From Gemmatimonadota bacterium (lineage in GTDB: Bacteria; Latescibacterota; UBA2968; UBA8231), in contig VXOR01000097.1 in the NCBI GenBank assembly GCA_009840005.1, forward strand, positions 178,488-242,487: 64,000 nucleotides of DNA, read 5' to 3'. Position 1 is the stretch's first letter, and every line of letters begins with the position of its first letter. Shown here one piece after another: positions 16,927 to 26,350 of this stretch. Under the pieces are notes generated by a model, which saw only the letters and a list, made by a program, of their open reading frames with translations, did no database searches and had not been told where the DNA came from. Made by a program: the position numbers and the translations under genes.

Positions 16927-16930
<4 letters not shown>
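15638..16930 (-). CDS. sufD: SufD subunit of the SufBCD scaffold
   Basis: 430-residue SufD. Recognised from the C-terminal beta-helix and core: [52 protein letters not shown] (the conserved His/Cys patch facing SufB), [24 protein letters not shown], and [30 protein letters not shown]. Part of the SufB-SufC2-SufD complex that assembles Fe-S clusters. Start overlaps the sufC stop (ATGA) and stop overlaps the sufS start, so translation is coupled. No frame defects. Confidence 0.96.
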
Positions 16931-17676
<746 letters not shown>

Positions 17677-17715
17677 AGGACGCTTTCGGTTGGGGTTGTA
17701 ATGCTGTCGGTTTGT

Positions 17716-18192
17716 TTAGCCTCTCAATGTCAATGCTTTTGTCAATGGTGAGCCGCATCTCACCAGTTTAATCGGTACCTTCTTGCTGCGGAAAGCGACG
17801 CGATTTTTTAGAAAACGGTTGCGCTCAGCGCGAATAAGCTCGCCACCGTACGCGGCGACAGGGCGGAACCGAACTTGGACATTCTGTGGAAGCAGTTTAT
17901 CCGCAATATCGGCACCAGCGCTTAGCTGGGGCAGGAACTTGCTGACCCGAGCGGCGCTTGCTGTCAATTCTACTGGTGCAACCCAAGGCCCTCCTTTTTC
18001 GTCGCTACCCCCAACGAACAAATAGTCACAATGTGCTTGCTTTGCTTGAACCGGCGCGGCCTCGTGTTCCAAGCTGATGAGGACAGACGGCTCTGGCACA
18101 TCCTTCAGCGATAGAGAGCAACTGCCGTCGCGGCATGTTGTGGCGTGACATTGTGCGTCGGTTTTTGTTCGGACTGTTTCCACCACCGTCAC
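17716..18192 (-). CDS. Small Cys-rich protein paired with the ATPase; family not recognised
   Basis: 158 residues from a GTG start five bases after the ATPase stop, so the two are almost certainly co-translated. The N-terminal tail has three evenly spaced cysteines (Cys15, Cys20, Cys25), followed by a compact domain: CDYLFVGG (55-62), GPWVAPVELTASAARVSKF (68-86), VRFRPVAAYGGEL, RAERNRFLKNRVAF and KLVRCG (143-147). The D-x(18)-E-x-T spacing, then basic residues, is loosely reminiscent of restriction-endonuclease-like folds where Asp and Glu bind metal, but this is a guess. An effector of the adjacent ATPase is the natural hypothesis. I do not recognise the family. Confidence 0.7.
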   Translation of the reverse strand: MTVVETVRTKTDAQCHATTCRDGSCSLSLKDVPEPSVLISLEHEAAPVQAKQAHCDYLFVGGSDEKGGPWVAPVELTASAARVSKFLPQLSAGADIADKLLPQNVQVRFRPVAAYGGELIRAERNRFLKNRVAFRSKKVPIKLVRCGSPLTKALTLRG

Positions 18193-18197
18193 GAGCC

Positions 18198-19766
18198 TTA
18201 CCCTTCCTCAATCCGAGTGGAAATTTCCGACCATCGGTTATAGAGCGCTTCCGTCACCAACCCAAAGCCAGCCGGGAAGGTCGCCGACTCTGTATCGAGG
18301 GCAATTCCCCGCACCGTTGAGCCATTCCCTTCCGAACTCGGCTCGAAAAACCACGCGCCTACTTGGTCGGGACTGAGCACTATATCCTCATCATCAATGC
18401 CGTCGCGCCGCTCCTCGGGCAGTTCTGATAAGCGAACCAGATTAGCCAACTCTTCCAACACCCACTCGCTGTGGGTGGTAATGAGGATGCGGACACCAGA
18501 TTGAACGGCTGCCGCGAGCTGACGGATAAACTCCACCTGCATGGCCGGGTGCAGGTGAGACTCGGGTTCTTCAATGATGAGCAGGTCTCCCGGCTGAACG
18601 ACATGACGTAGGTACAGCACTACAGGTGCCAACTCTGACACCATGGAGGACGCATTCATCAAGGGCAGATCGCGCTTCCAGCCATTTGGTTGAAAGACAA
18701 ACGAAGGGTAGTTGATTGGCGATTGTTCGACGCGGACGGCCCCGCGCAGGAGTGTCTGCTCCAAGTTCTGAGCAAGGTGATCGTAATCTTCATCCTGCTC
18801 CCGTCGCGATGAATCAGCCAATGCGACAAGCTGTTCCATAAAGTCGCCGAGAACTCCAGAAAGTACCGGCATGGGAGAATCCGGTCGTAGCGCAGTCCGC
18901 GATGCACCCGCTATCAAGCCTCGCACTGCCACTTGATGTGCATGCATGACGCCGGCGCGGTCAGCGGGAAGGTAATGCGCGGGACGAGCCAAAGGGCCGA
19001 CAGTATCAGAAACTATGTCGCTAGCAAGCCCCCCAAGTAATGCAATTGCTAGATTATTGTTGACTAGTTGCGCCTGGCTGGCTAGCAAGCGCATAGGCAA
19101 ATATTTGATTGAGATGCTATTGGGACCAATTCGCAAGGGCATCGTATGCGGAATCGAAGTATCTATTTTAGCTCCTTGCTCTGTCACTGTAACGCTGTAC
19201 TCGAAAGGAGAATTGCGTCCAGTTTCCGTTGAGATATTACCACGCAAGGAAAAGCCAGTTCCGCCACTATCTGGATAGCGAACTAAATTTTTAGTTTTTT
19301 CTACTCCAAAGCATCTTACAATTTCACTATCCAAATCTCCGCTCAAATGTGCGATACTGTTGAGAACGGGACGTACTAGTACCGCAATAGATTCCGGCAA
19401 CTCGTAATGATCGGCAATTTCCGTATCTGGAGGCGTTTCGTTGCTCAAAGGATCTGGAAGCGTTTCGTTCATCCAGTTATAAATACTTGCAATGTCCCTT
19501 TCTGACAAATTAAGGTCCCGTGGAGGAACTATACTAAAGCCTCCTGGCCAAAATGATCTGGCGTGTACTCGGCGGTGCTCGACACTTACAGAATAGCCGT
19601 TGAAAAACCTGTGCAGCGCGTAAATCAGAGCCGCCGTGTAGGATTTGCCGGTGTTGCTCGGCCCCACGAATACGGACATTGGACGTAGATCAATACTCGC
19701 CTCGGCGATTGGGCCGAAATTGGAAACCGTTAGCTCAAGGGGCTTTGCGTTGGATGTAGTAGTCAT
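18198..19766 (-). CDS. OLD/RecF-like AAA ATPase (no TOPRIM domain)
   Basis: 522-residue ATPase of the OLD/SMC-like group. The opening LELTVSNFGPIAEASIDLRP and Walker A GPSNTGKS (35-42) are typical, as are Walker B LLIIEEPESHLHPAMQ (395-410) and the sensor region ILITTHSEWVLEEL (433-446). The remaining C-terminus (to 522) is too short for the TOPRIM nuclease of true OLD proteins. ATPases of this kind act as sensors in several two-gene defence systems, with the nuclease or effector encoded next to them; here the 158-residue protein starts five bases downstream. No similarity to Fe-S assembly proteins, although it sits inside the suf operon. A wide A+T-rich middle (19000-19600) contrasts with the suf genes. 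Confidence 0.85.
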   Translation of the reverse strand: MTTTSNAKPLELTVSNFGPIAEASIDLRPMSVFVGPSNTGKSYTAALIYALHRFFNGYSVSVEHRRVHARSFWPGGFSIVPPRDLNLSERDIASIYNWMNETLPDPLSNETPPDTEIADHYELPESIAVLVRPVLNSIAHLSGDLDSEIVRCFGVEKTKNLVRYPDSGGTGFSLRGNISTETGRNSPFEYSVTVTEQGAKIDTSIPHTMPLRIGPNSISIKYLPMRLLASQAQLVNNNLAIALLGGLASDIVSDTVGPLARPAHYLPADRAGVMHAHQVAVRGLIAGASRTALRPDSPMPVLSGVLGDFMEQLVALADSSRREQDEDYDHLAQNLEQTLLRGAVRVEQSPINYPSFVFQPNGWKRDLPLMNASSMVSELAPVVLYLRHVVQPGDLLIIEEPESHLHPAMQVEFIRQLAAAVQSGVRILITTHSEWVLEELANLVRLSELPEERRDGIDDEDIVLSPDQVGAWFFEPSSEGNGSTVRGIALDTESATFPAGFGLVTEALYNRWSEISTRIEEG

Positions 19767-19778
19767 ATTAATGAGGCC

Positions 19779-19919
19779 TCAGGGCAGGACCCGGGTGAGC
19801 ACTTGAAGGGTAAAGGAAATGGGTTCATCGCTAAAAACTTCTGCGAGCCCGAAAGAAAGCCAGCCAAGTAAGACTGAAACGTTTGTAAAATTTCTAAACA
19901 GCTTATGTAACTTTCTCAT
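19779..19919 (-). CDS. Small single-span membrane protein, hypothetical
   Basis: 46 residues from the ATG at 19919, preceded by a strong ribosome site (AAAGGAGGT, seven bases before). The sequence starts with a basic stretch (MRKLHKLFRN) and has one hydrophobic segment (VSVLLGWLSFGLAEVF, residues 15-30), so it likely sits in the inner membrane. It ends 12 bases before the ATPase gene and starts 80 bases after the Uma2 gene, on the same strand. Codon choice cannot settle such a short gene; the ribosome site is the main support. Function unknown. Confidence 0.5.
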   Translation of the reverse strand: MRKLHKLFRNFTNVSVLLGWLSFGLAEVFSDEPISFTLQVLTRVLP

Positions 19920-19999
19920 ATCTTTACCTCCTTTCCTGTTGCCCGAGTCTGCCCGCGCTTCAGGTCGTGCCCTGAGACCTCTACCTCTAAATCTTGACA

Positions 20000-21052
20000 T
20001 TAATATGCGATACCATCTCGCACTCGGCGGAGCAGTTCATCGCCGTTGTGGGATGTTACGATCCAGCCACCCACATGCGTCAGGTTTTCACCCTCCATGC
20101 CGGCGAGCAACGACGCCAAATCCCTTGCTACGTCCTCGCCAAACCGCAGTGCCGCTTGCTGACACAACAAAGCTCGTTTGCCTTCTTCACGACCTTCTTT
20201 ACGGCCTTCTTTACGACCTTCTTTACGGCCTTCTTTACGGCCTTCTTCACGGTGCATTCGCAAGCGCGGTGTGCCTTCAGGACCAGCCGTGCCCAAACGC
20301 GCCGTTAGCGCCCGCGCCACCCGTAACAGCGCCGAGATCGTCTCCGACGACCACCCCAACCGCTCATTGAGTGCCCGGTGTATTTCCGCCGCCGTCCAAC
20401 CCGCCAACGCCCGACTCGCTTCTGCTTCGCGATATTGACTGCCTTCCAATACATAGATCGTCAGTCGAGGCTTGCCGGCTCGTCGGCTAGGCGTGTACGC
20501 CTCGGGGACTTCGACCCACACTTCGGGAAAGCCCCACAACGCATACTGATGCAGTTTCCCCTGCCGAATGTCGGTCGTGTGATCGACTTCCAACACCACA
20601 TCGGGCAAGGTGTGAAAGCCCAACTTCAACCCGTCCTTGTCGGGCAACCGCGCCGACTGGGGACGCAAGTAAAGGCACTGATCGGGACGCATGACAACCC
20701 GAGGGACGCCCTCTGCATTCGCACCCCAGATACTGACCGTACCAAAGGGGACAAAGTGGCCCCCGCACTCATCGGCGATTTGTTGAACTAGTTGCATCAG
20801 GTAGGGCGCGGGCAGTTCGTGATCCCCGCTGACTCTGGGCTCGTCTGCCACGACGATGAGGGTTTCGGTGGGACCATACCAGTACTCATAGCGGCCTTCG
20901 TACTCTTCTAGTTCGGACAGGGACATCCTATAGGCACGGCAGCCGGGAAACTCCAACCGCTCGCCATTGGGCAACACGATGACGGGCACCTCTTCCTCTG
21001 CTAGATCGACCGATTCGGTGGTGTGCTCTTGGTATGGGATGGTGCTGGACAT
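20000..21052 (-). CDS. Uma2-family (DUF820) restriction-endonuclease-like protein with KEGR repeat tail
   Basis: 350 residues. The central Uma2 domain has the PD-(D/E)XK-type core: LPDVVLEVDHTTD (about 168-180; Asp and Glu-x-Asp) with KLHQYALWGFPEVWV (186-200). Uma2 proteins are abundant in cyanobacteria and other phyla with many repeats; cellular role unsettled. The region after about 265 contains five to six Lys-Glu-Gly-Arg units followed by a helical tail (ALRFGEDVARDLASLLAGM), as seen in transposon-associated PD-(D/E)XK proteins (PDDEXK/Rpn-like tails). It lies between sufB and the ATPase, 69 bases from sufB, all on one strand, so it must be read through by suf transcripts or provide its own. 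Confidence 0.85.
   Translation of the reverse strand: MSSTIPYQEHTTESVDLAEEEVPVIVLPNGERLEFPGCRAYRMSLSELEEYEGRYEYWYGPTETLIVVADEPRVSGDHELPAPYLMQLVQQIADECGGHFVPFGTVSIWGANAEGVPRVVMRPDQCLYLRPQSARLPDKDGLKLGFHTLPDVVLEVDHTTDIRQGKLHQYALWGFPEVWVEVPEAYTPSRRAGKPRLTIYVLEGSQYREAEASRALAGWTAAEIHRALNERLGWSSETISALLRVARALTARLGTAGPEGTPRLRMHREEGRKEGRKEGRKEGRKEGREEGKRALLCQQAALRFGEDVARDLASLLAGMEGENLTHVGGWIVTSHNGDELLRRVRDGIAY
20181..20252 (-). repeat. 12-bp tandem repeat coding for Lys-Glu-Gly-Arg
   Basis: Six consecutive copies of CCTTCTTTACGG with at most two differences each, inside the Uma2 gene. The copies keep the reading frame because 12 is a multiple of three. Such arrays gain and lose units by slippage, so the linker length probably varies between strains. 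Confidence 0.9.
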
Positions 21053-21121
21053 GGTTCAACCTCTTGCTGCTTTGGTCAAGGACGATCCACAACGAACTAG
21101 GCGAATTAAGTTCTGACTCAT

Positions 21122-22585
21122 CTACCCCACGCTGCCTTCGAGGCTGATGCCGAGCAGCTTTTGCGCTTCGACGGCGAATTCCATCGGCAGTTCGGCGAGG
21201 ACTTCCTTGCAGAAGCCGTTGACGATCATGGAGATGGCGTCTTCAGTGGAAATTCCGCGCTGGTTGCAGTAGAAAATTTGGTCTTCGCCGATCTTGGAGG
21301 TAGAAGCCTCGTGTTCGACATGGGCGGTGGGATTGCGGACCTCGATGTAGGGAAAGGTGTGTGCGCCGCATTGGTCGCCGATGAGCATGGAATCGCACTG
21401 GGTGAAGTTGCGGGCACCGGTCGCGTTTTTGAGCACTTGCACCTTGCCGCGATAGGTGTTTTGGCCGCGCTGGGCCGAAATGCCCTTGGAGACGATGGTG
21501 CTGCGGGTGTTTTTGCCGATGTGGTGCATCTTGGTGCCGGTGTCGGCCTGCTGCCGCTTGGAGGTGACGGCCACCGAGTAAAATTCGCCGATCGAGTCGT
21601 CGCCCTGTAGGATGCAGCTAGGGTACTTCCAGGTGATGGCCGAGCCGGTCTCGACTTGGGTCCACGAAATCTTGGAGCGGTCGCCGCGACACGCGCCGCG
21701 CTTGGTGACGAAGTTGTAGATCCCGCCTTTGCCGTTTTCGTCGCCCGGATACCAATTCTGCACGGTGGAGTACTTGATCTGTGCGTCGCCGAGGGCTACG
21801 AGTTCGACGACGGCCGCGTGGAGCTGGTTTTCGTCGCGCATTGGGGCTGTGCACCCTTCTAAGTATGACACATACGACCCCTCGTCGGCGATGACCAAGG
21901 TGCGCTCGAATTGGCCGGTGTTCGCCGCGTTGATGCGGAAGTACGTCGATAGCTCCATGGGGCAGCGCACGCCCGGCGGCACGTACACGAAGGAGCCGTC
22001 GGTAAAGACCGCGGAGTTGAGGGTAGCGAAGAAATTGTCGGTGTAGGGCACGACCGAGCCGAGGTATTTTCGCACAAGCTCGGGGTGATCTTGGATGGCT
22101 TCGGACATGGAGCAGAAGATGATGCCCAAATCGGCCAGCTTGTCCTTGAACGTGGTGGCCACGGAGACGCTGTCGAAGACGGCGTCCACGGCCACGCCGG
22201 CGAGCATCTTCTGCTCTTCGAGGGGGATGCCGAGCTTCTGGTAGGTGGCCAGAATTTCGGGATCGACCTCGTCGAGGCTGTCGAGCTGTTTCTGCTTGGG
22301 GGCCGAGTAGTAAACGATGTCTTGGTAGTTGATGTCGGGATAGTGGACCATGGCCCAGCGCTGGCTTTCTTTGCGGCGCGTTGGATCCTCCATGGTGAGC
22401 CAGCGGCGATAGGCTTTGAGCCGCCACTCGAGCATGAACTCAGGCTCGTCCTTTTTGGCGGAGATAAAGCGGATGATCTCTTCGTTGAGGCCGGGTGGGG
22501 CCGAGTCGGCCTCTATGTCGGTGACGAATCCCCACTCGTAATCGCGGTTGGCAAATTGCTCTAGGGTTTGGGTGCTTTCGCTCAT
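21122..22585 (-). CDS. sufB: SufB subunit of the SufBCD scaffold
   Basis: 487-residue SufB, normal length. Blocks seen: [133 protein letters not shown], and the C-terminal [11 protein letters not shown]. SufB carries the residues on which the nascent cluster is built with SufC and SufD. Ribosome site AAGGAG precedes its ATG. It is the promoter-proximal gene, but the rest of the operon resumes only at 17676, after the cargo. Confidence 0.97.
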   Translation of the reverse strand: MSESTQTLEQFANRDYEWGFVTDIEADSAPPGLNEEIIRFISAKKDEPEFMLEWRLKAYRRWLTMEDPTRRKESQRWAMVHYPDINYQDIVYYSAPKQKQLDSLDEVDPEILATYQKLGIPLEEQKMLAGVAVDAVFDSVSVATTFKDKLADLGIIFCSMSEAIQDHPELVRKYLGSVVPYTDNFFATLNSAVFTDGSFVYVPPGVRCPMELSTYFRINAANTGQFERTLVIADEGSYVSYLEGCTAPMRDENQLHAAVVELVALGDAQIKYSTVQNWYPGDENGKGGIYNFVTKRGACRGDRSKISWTQVETGSAITWKYPSCILQGDDSIGEFYSVAVTSKRQQADTGTKMHHIGKNTRSTIVSKGISAQRGQNTYRGKVQVLKNATGARNFTQCDSMLIGDQCGAHTFPYIEVRNPTAHVEHEASTSKIGEDQIFYCNQRGISTEDAISMIVNGFCKEVLAELPMEFAVEAQKLLGISLEGSVG

Positions 22586-22651
22586 GTTGGCTCCTTATAT
22601 CTAGGCGCAGTCTCAAGAACTTAGGAATCTGTACAAAAAAGTCAAGTTTCA

Positions 22652-22798
22652 GGGCGATGTCCTGAGCTTGCCGAAGGGCGGGCTTCGACAGGCTCAGCCC
22701 AAGGGCGATGCCCTGAGTCAGTCGAAGGGCGATGTCCTGAGTCAGTCGAAGGGCGATGCCCTGAGTCAGTCGAAGGGCGATGTCCTGAACTTGTCGAA
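22652..22798. repeat. Tandem 24-bp REP-like array upstream of sufB
   Basis: Six units head to tail, each starting GGGCGATG(T/C)CCTGAG and ending TCGAA or CCGAA; four of the six are 24 bp and differ at one or two places, one (22676-22702) is 27 bp and inverted in character (GGCTTCGACAGGCTCAGCC). The core CCTGAGC/TTGTCGAAGG resembles interspersed REP-type sequences common in GC-rich genomes. The array lies between the DUF58 stop and sufB. The remaining unrepeated bases (22586-22651) hold TTGACT (reverse of 22640-22645), a possible -35 of the suf promoter; no good -10 was seen. Confidence 0.85.
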
Positions 22799-22804
22799 GG
22801 ACGG

Positions 22805-23704
22805 CTAACCCATTTTTTTGCGCTGCGCTAGGTAGCGCGATAGGGCCACGTCAAAGGGGGTCGCCGTGTCGAGCAGGGCGTAGTCGATGCCGGCCTCGGC
22901 GCACCCGAGCCGATAGGTCTGGATCAGCTCGTCCATCAGCGCGCGGTATTCGTGCTGGATGTGCCAGGGTTGGGTGGTGAGGGTTTGGTCTGGGTCTTCG
23001 AGGTCGTAGAAGCGGGTCTGGTCGCGGAAGGCGAGGTCGCGCTCGCGGGGGTCGAGCAGGTGGAAGACGATCACTTCGTGCCGCAGGTGGCGGAAGTGGC
23101 GCAGCCCTTCGAGGACTTGGTCGGGCGCGTCGAGCAGGTCGGAGAGCACGATGACGAGGCCGCGGCGGCGGATGCGCTCGGCGAGGTCGTGGAAGGCCGG
23201 GGCCATGCTCGTCTCGTTGTGCGGCCGCGCTTGGTCAATGGTCTTGAGGAGCACTTGGAGGTGGCTTTGTACCGAGCGCGGCGGCACGTACGCCTCGGTC
23301 TGGTGGTGGTAGAGCAACAGGCCGACTGCGTCGCGCTGCTTGAGCATGAGGTACGACAGTGCGGCCGCCAAAGAGACCGCGTAGCGAAATTTGCTCAGCG
23401 GTGCACCAGCCGCAAAGTCCATGGAGCCGGACACGTCGAGCAGCAGATAGGCTTTGAGGTTGGTTTCCTCTTCGTACTGTTTGACGTACAGGCGATCGGA
23501 CTTGGCGTATGCCTTCCAATCGAGGTCGCGCAGGGGGTCGCCCGGCATGTAGGGACGGTGCTCGGAGAATTCGACCGAGAAGCCGTGGTACGGGCTGCGG
23601 TGCAGGCCGGTGATAAAGCCCTCGACCACGAGGCGCGCAATCAGGTCGAGGCGCGAGAGGCGCGAGATGGTTTCCGGGTGGAGGTAGGAGGCGGCTTCGC
23701 TCAC
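22805..23704 (-). CDS. DUF58 / von Willebrand A-like protein
   Basis: 299 residues. DUF58 core RPYMPGDPLRDLDWKAYAKSDRLYVKQYEEE at about 50-80 (key motif MPGDPLRDLDWKA), followed by a vWA-like domain with a MIDAS motif at Asp90 (LLLDVSGSMDF) and later LSDLLD. DUF58 proteins are nearly always encoded next to a MoxR ATPase, as here (one base apart), and such pairs are thought to act as metal-dependent chaperones or regulators of enzyme complexes or the envelope. The substrate is not identified. Confidence 0.93.
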   Translation of the reverse strand: MSEAASYLHPETISRLSRLDLIARLVVEGFITGLHRSPYHGFSVEFSEHRPYMPGDPLRDLDWKAYAKSDRLYVKQYEEETNLKAYLLLDVSGSMDFAAGAPLSKFRYAVSLAAALSYLMLKQRDAVGLLLYHHQTEAYVPPRSVQSHLQVLLKTIDQARPHNETSMAPAFHDLAERIRRRGLVIVLSDLLDAPDQVLEGLRHFRHLRHEVIVFHLLDPRERDLAFRDQTRFYDLEDPDQTLTTQPWHIQHEYRALMDELIQTYRLGCAEAGIDYALLDTATPFDVALSRYLAQRKKMG

Positions 23705-23705
23705 G

Positions 23706-24695
23706 CTAGGATTCTGGCTCCACGTCGGCGAGCAGGCGTTCGATTAGGCCGACCGCGCTGATATTTTGCGCTTCGGCGTGGAAGTTGACGACTAGGCGGT
23801 GGCGCATCACCGGCATGGCTACGGCGCGGATGTCCTCGATGGCGACCGAGTGCCGGCCGGCGAGGATGGCCCGTGCCTTAGCCGCTAAGACCAAGTACTG
23901 GGAGGCGCGCGGCCCAGCGCCCCAACTGACCATTTCGCGGATGTAGTCCGGCGCTTGGGCGTCCTCGGGCCGGGAGGAGCGCACCAGCGAGACGGCGTAG
24001 CGGACGCAGTGGTCGGCCACGGGCACCCGGCGCACGAGTTGTTGTAGTTCGACGATCTGCTCGGCATCTACTACTTGGTTGACGGTGGCTTGGGAGACGC
24101 TGGTGGTGGCGCGGACGATGTCCTCTTCCTCGCGGTCGCTGGGATAGTCGATCCACAGCTCGAAGATAAAGCGGTCGAGCTGGGCTTCGGGCAGGGGGTA
24201 GGTCCCCTCCTGCTCGATGGGGTTTTGGGTGGCGAGTACGAAGAATGGCTCGCTGAGCTGCATGGTCTCGCCGGCCGCGGTGACCGCGTGTTCCTGCATG
24301 GCTTGGAGCAGGGCCGCTTGGGTTTTGGGAGGCGTGCGGTTGATTTCGTCGGCGAGGATGACGTTGGCGAACAGGGGGCCGCGGATGAAGCGAAATGCCT
24401 TGCGGCCAGTGTCGATGTCCTCTTCGAGTACTTCAGTGCCGGTGATGTCCGAGGGCATGAGATCTGGAGTGAATTGGATGCGGCCAAAGGAGAGATCGAG
24501 TGTGCGGGCGAGGGTTTGGATGAGCGTAGTTTTGGCTAGTCCGGGTACGCCTACCAGCAAGCAGTGGCCGCCAGCGAGCAAGGCTATGAGCAGTTCCTCG
24601 ACGATCTGCTTTTGGCCGATAATTACTTGGCCGATCTCGCCGTAGATGCGGTCCCTGATTTGGCCGAGCTGAGCTACGGCCTCGGTGTCTGACAT
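23706..24695 (-). CDS. MoxR-family AAA+ ATPase
   Basis: 329 residues. Walker A GVPGLAKTT (49-57), the MoxR FTPDLMPSDITG block, Walker B ILADEINR followed by PPKTQAALLQAMQE, sensor ATQNPIEQEGTYPLPEAQLDRF, and the C-terminal lid domain. MoxR proteins remodel partner proteins, commonly with DUF58/vWA partners as the specificity factor; the downstream DUF58 gene is one base away. In many genomes this pair precedes a DUF4175 or BatABCD-like set; here the DUF4175 operon lies 5 kb further upstream, past two unrelated genes. Complete and of normal length. Confidence 0.95.
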   Translation of the reverse strand: MSDTEAVAQLGQIRDRIYGEIGQVIIGQKQIVEELLIALLAGGHCLLVGVPGLAKTTLIQTLARTLDLSFGRIQFTPDLMPSDITGTEVLEEDIDTGRKAFRFIRGPLFANVILADEINRTPPKTQAALLQAMQEHAVTAAGETMQLSEPFFVLATQNPIEQEGTYPLPEAQLDRFIFELWIDYPSDREEEDIVRATTSVSQATVNQVVDAEQIVELQQLVRRVPVADHCVRYAVSLVRSSRPEDAQAPDYIREMVSWGAGPRASQYLVLAAKARAILAGRHSVAIEDIRAVAMPVMRHRLVVNFHAEAQNISAVGLIERLLADVEPES

Positions 24696-24733
24696 GTACT
24701 TCCTTTCAGGATAATGGGTTGGTGAATCGACAA

Positions 24734-24764
24734 AAAGTACGGGCGGAGGGGCGGCTTGGCCAGA
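24734..24764 (+). repeat. 31-bp direct repeat, left copy
   Basis: AAAGTACGGGCGGAGGGGCG followed by GCTTGGCCAGA; 27 of 31 positions match the copy at 26255-26285. The pair brackets the PhyH-HEAT gene, 1.5 kb apart in the same orientation. Confidence 0.75.
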
Positions 24765-24785
24765 TTTCGCACGGCTTTTGGGACT

Positions 24786-26228
24786 TCAGTAGATGTTGTC
24801 TTTTGTCGTAATGGAGCACCAGCGTGAGTTGAAAAGTGAGCGGAGCAAAATATCCCGTGCGTCGGGCGTGCCAATTTGTTTTAACCCATAAGCGGCGTAA
24901 AATCGGTTGTAGCGGTTCTCGTCTTCGAGCATCTCAGCCAATGTCTCAATCGCCACACAGCTCGCTGCGCCGGACTTGGCCAGCACGAGGGCGGCGTTGC
25001 GGCGCACGCGGTAGTCCTCATCGCCGAGTGCTGCTGTCAGGTCAGCAATCAGTTCAGCAGAAAAAACGCCGATGGTGCCCAAAGTTTCAATTGCATTGCG
25101 GCGCACCCACCAGTGGCGATCGCTCATCGCCGTTCTCAGGGTGGGTACAGCCTCCATTGCGCTTGCGCCCAAGCGTCCTAACACATGGGCGGCGACCGCT
25201 CGCACCCACCAGTGCTCATCAGACAACATCTCCGCCAAAGCCCCTGCGGCCGGTGCACCTATGGCTGCCAATGCCAGCGCCGCACAACCGCTCGTGGGAT
25301 TTGTTCCGTGGGCATTATCCGGTGTCTTGGCCTCGGTCTCTGCGATCGTGGCCAGTGCTTCCTCCCGCATGGTGGCGACGAGTTCGGGCACGGCCGGTGC
25401 GCCAAACTCGGCCAGCCCATACGCCGCATCCAGCCGCTCGCCCTCCGATCCGCGCTTTAAGACCGAGAGCAAGTCTTGCATATTGCCATTTGCAGGCCGC
25501 TGTTTTTTTGCAGATTCTCCGCACAACCAGTGCCAGACATCTCGCGATAGGGCCGGATGCCGATCCTCGATTCCGGGCGACCACGTGCGACTTTGATGAT
25601 CCCAAGTCGGTTTCTCTGGCTCCTGCGTACGGGCAAACTGAAATTTCAACATATACCGATTTTTGCTACTGACATTCTCTGTTGCGCGATGCCAAGAATC
25701 AAAGTGAATGAGCGCCACCGTCCCCGCAGGACCGCAAAATGCCAACGCTTCTTCCTGTGTTTTTTCGGGATCCACATCGCTAATGGTTTTGTGCATCTGC
25801 ATCCCGGGCAACACCCCCGACGGCCCCATATCCTCGGTCGTGTCTTGGGGAAAATAAAAAGCGAGCACCCAGTAAAATCTCGGATGCCGCAAATTGTGAT
25901 CGTACACATAACAATCCTTATGCCACTGCTGTCCTCGTCGTCCGGGTGGATTCAAGTGGCAATGGCGATGGGGATTCAAAATGTAATCTGGTCCCAACAG
26001 ACTCGTCAGGGCACCCTTCACATTGGGGTGCTCAAACACGCGCCCGATCAGCGGAACCCGAGGCAAAATATTATTTCCGGGATTGCCTTCTGCCGCAAAA
26101 ACCGCCTCGATCTGATCGCGAATACTGGCGTGAAACGAGGGTGGGTAATCCGCCTGCACAGTCAGACATCCATCCACGATAAACCGCTGCACCTCTTCGT
26201 CTCTCAACAGCCGAATTGAATCCGTCAT
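24786..26228 (-). CDS. PhyH dioxygenase fused to C-terminal HEAT repeats
   Basis: 480 residues. The N-terminal 200 residues form a PhyH-type Fe(II)/2-oxoglutarate dioxygenase: metal ligands His103 and Asp105 (QWHKDCYVYD) and distal His180 (DSWHRATENV), 2-oxoglutarate Arg191. From about 250 onward are six or so HEAT units (AAYGLAEFGAPAVPELVATM, VRAVAAHVLGRLGASAMEAV, RRNAIETLGTIG, VRRNAALVLAKSGAA), as in PBS-lyase HEAT proteins. The HEAT part may bind a protein partner. Whole gene intact. It is flanked by 31-bp direct repeats, so it may be a mobile or recombination-prone cassette, separated from MoxR (same strand) by 90 bases. Confidence 0.92.
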   Translation of the reverse strand: MTDSIRLLRDEEVQRFIVDGCLTVQADYPPSFHASIRDQIEAVFAAEGNPGNNILPRVPLIGRVFEHPNVKGALTSLLGPDYILNPHRHCHLNPPGRRGQQWHKDCYVYDHNLRHPRFYWVLAFYFPQDTTEDMGPSGVLPGMQMHKTISDVDPEKTQEEALAFCGPAGTVALIHFDSWHRATENVSSKNRYMLKFQFARTQEPEKPTWDHQSRTWSPGIEDRHPALSRDVWHWLCGESAKKQRPANGNMQDLLSVLKRGSEGERLDAAYGLAEFGAPAVPELVATMREEALATIAETEAKTPDNAHGTNPTSGCAALALAAIGAPAAGALAEMLSDEHWWVRAVAAHVLGRLGASAMEAVPTLRTAMSDRHWWVRRNAIETLGTIGVFSAELIADLTAALGDEDYRVRRNAALVLAKSGAASCVAIETLAEMLEDENRYNRFYAAYGLKQIGTPDARDILLRSLFNSRWCSITTKDNIY

Positions 26229-26254
26229 GGGGAACTCCTTTGCTAAAAGGTTCT

Positions 26255-26285
26255 AAAGTATGGGAGGAGGGCGGGCTTGGCCAGA
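26255..26285 (+). repeat. 31-bp direct repeat, right copy
   Basis: Reads AAAGTATGGGAGGAGGGCGG followed by GCTTGGCCAGA. See the left copy at 24734-24764. It lies in the 185-base gap upstream of the PhyH-HEAT gene. Confidence 0.75.
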
Positions 26286-26350
26286 GGAATGGGATCTAGT
26301 AAGTTATCCTCTTCACGCTCCCACGACGACATTGCCAACAAATAACCGAC

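Noticed and set aside
20181..20252. Possible CRISPR or intergenic satellite
   Set aside because: It is an in-frame 12-bp coding repeat inside the Uma2 gene.
22652..22798. Possible CRISPR array
   Set aside because: Units follow each other without spacers and no cas gene is in the window.
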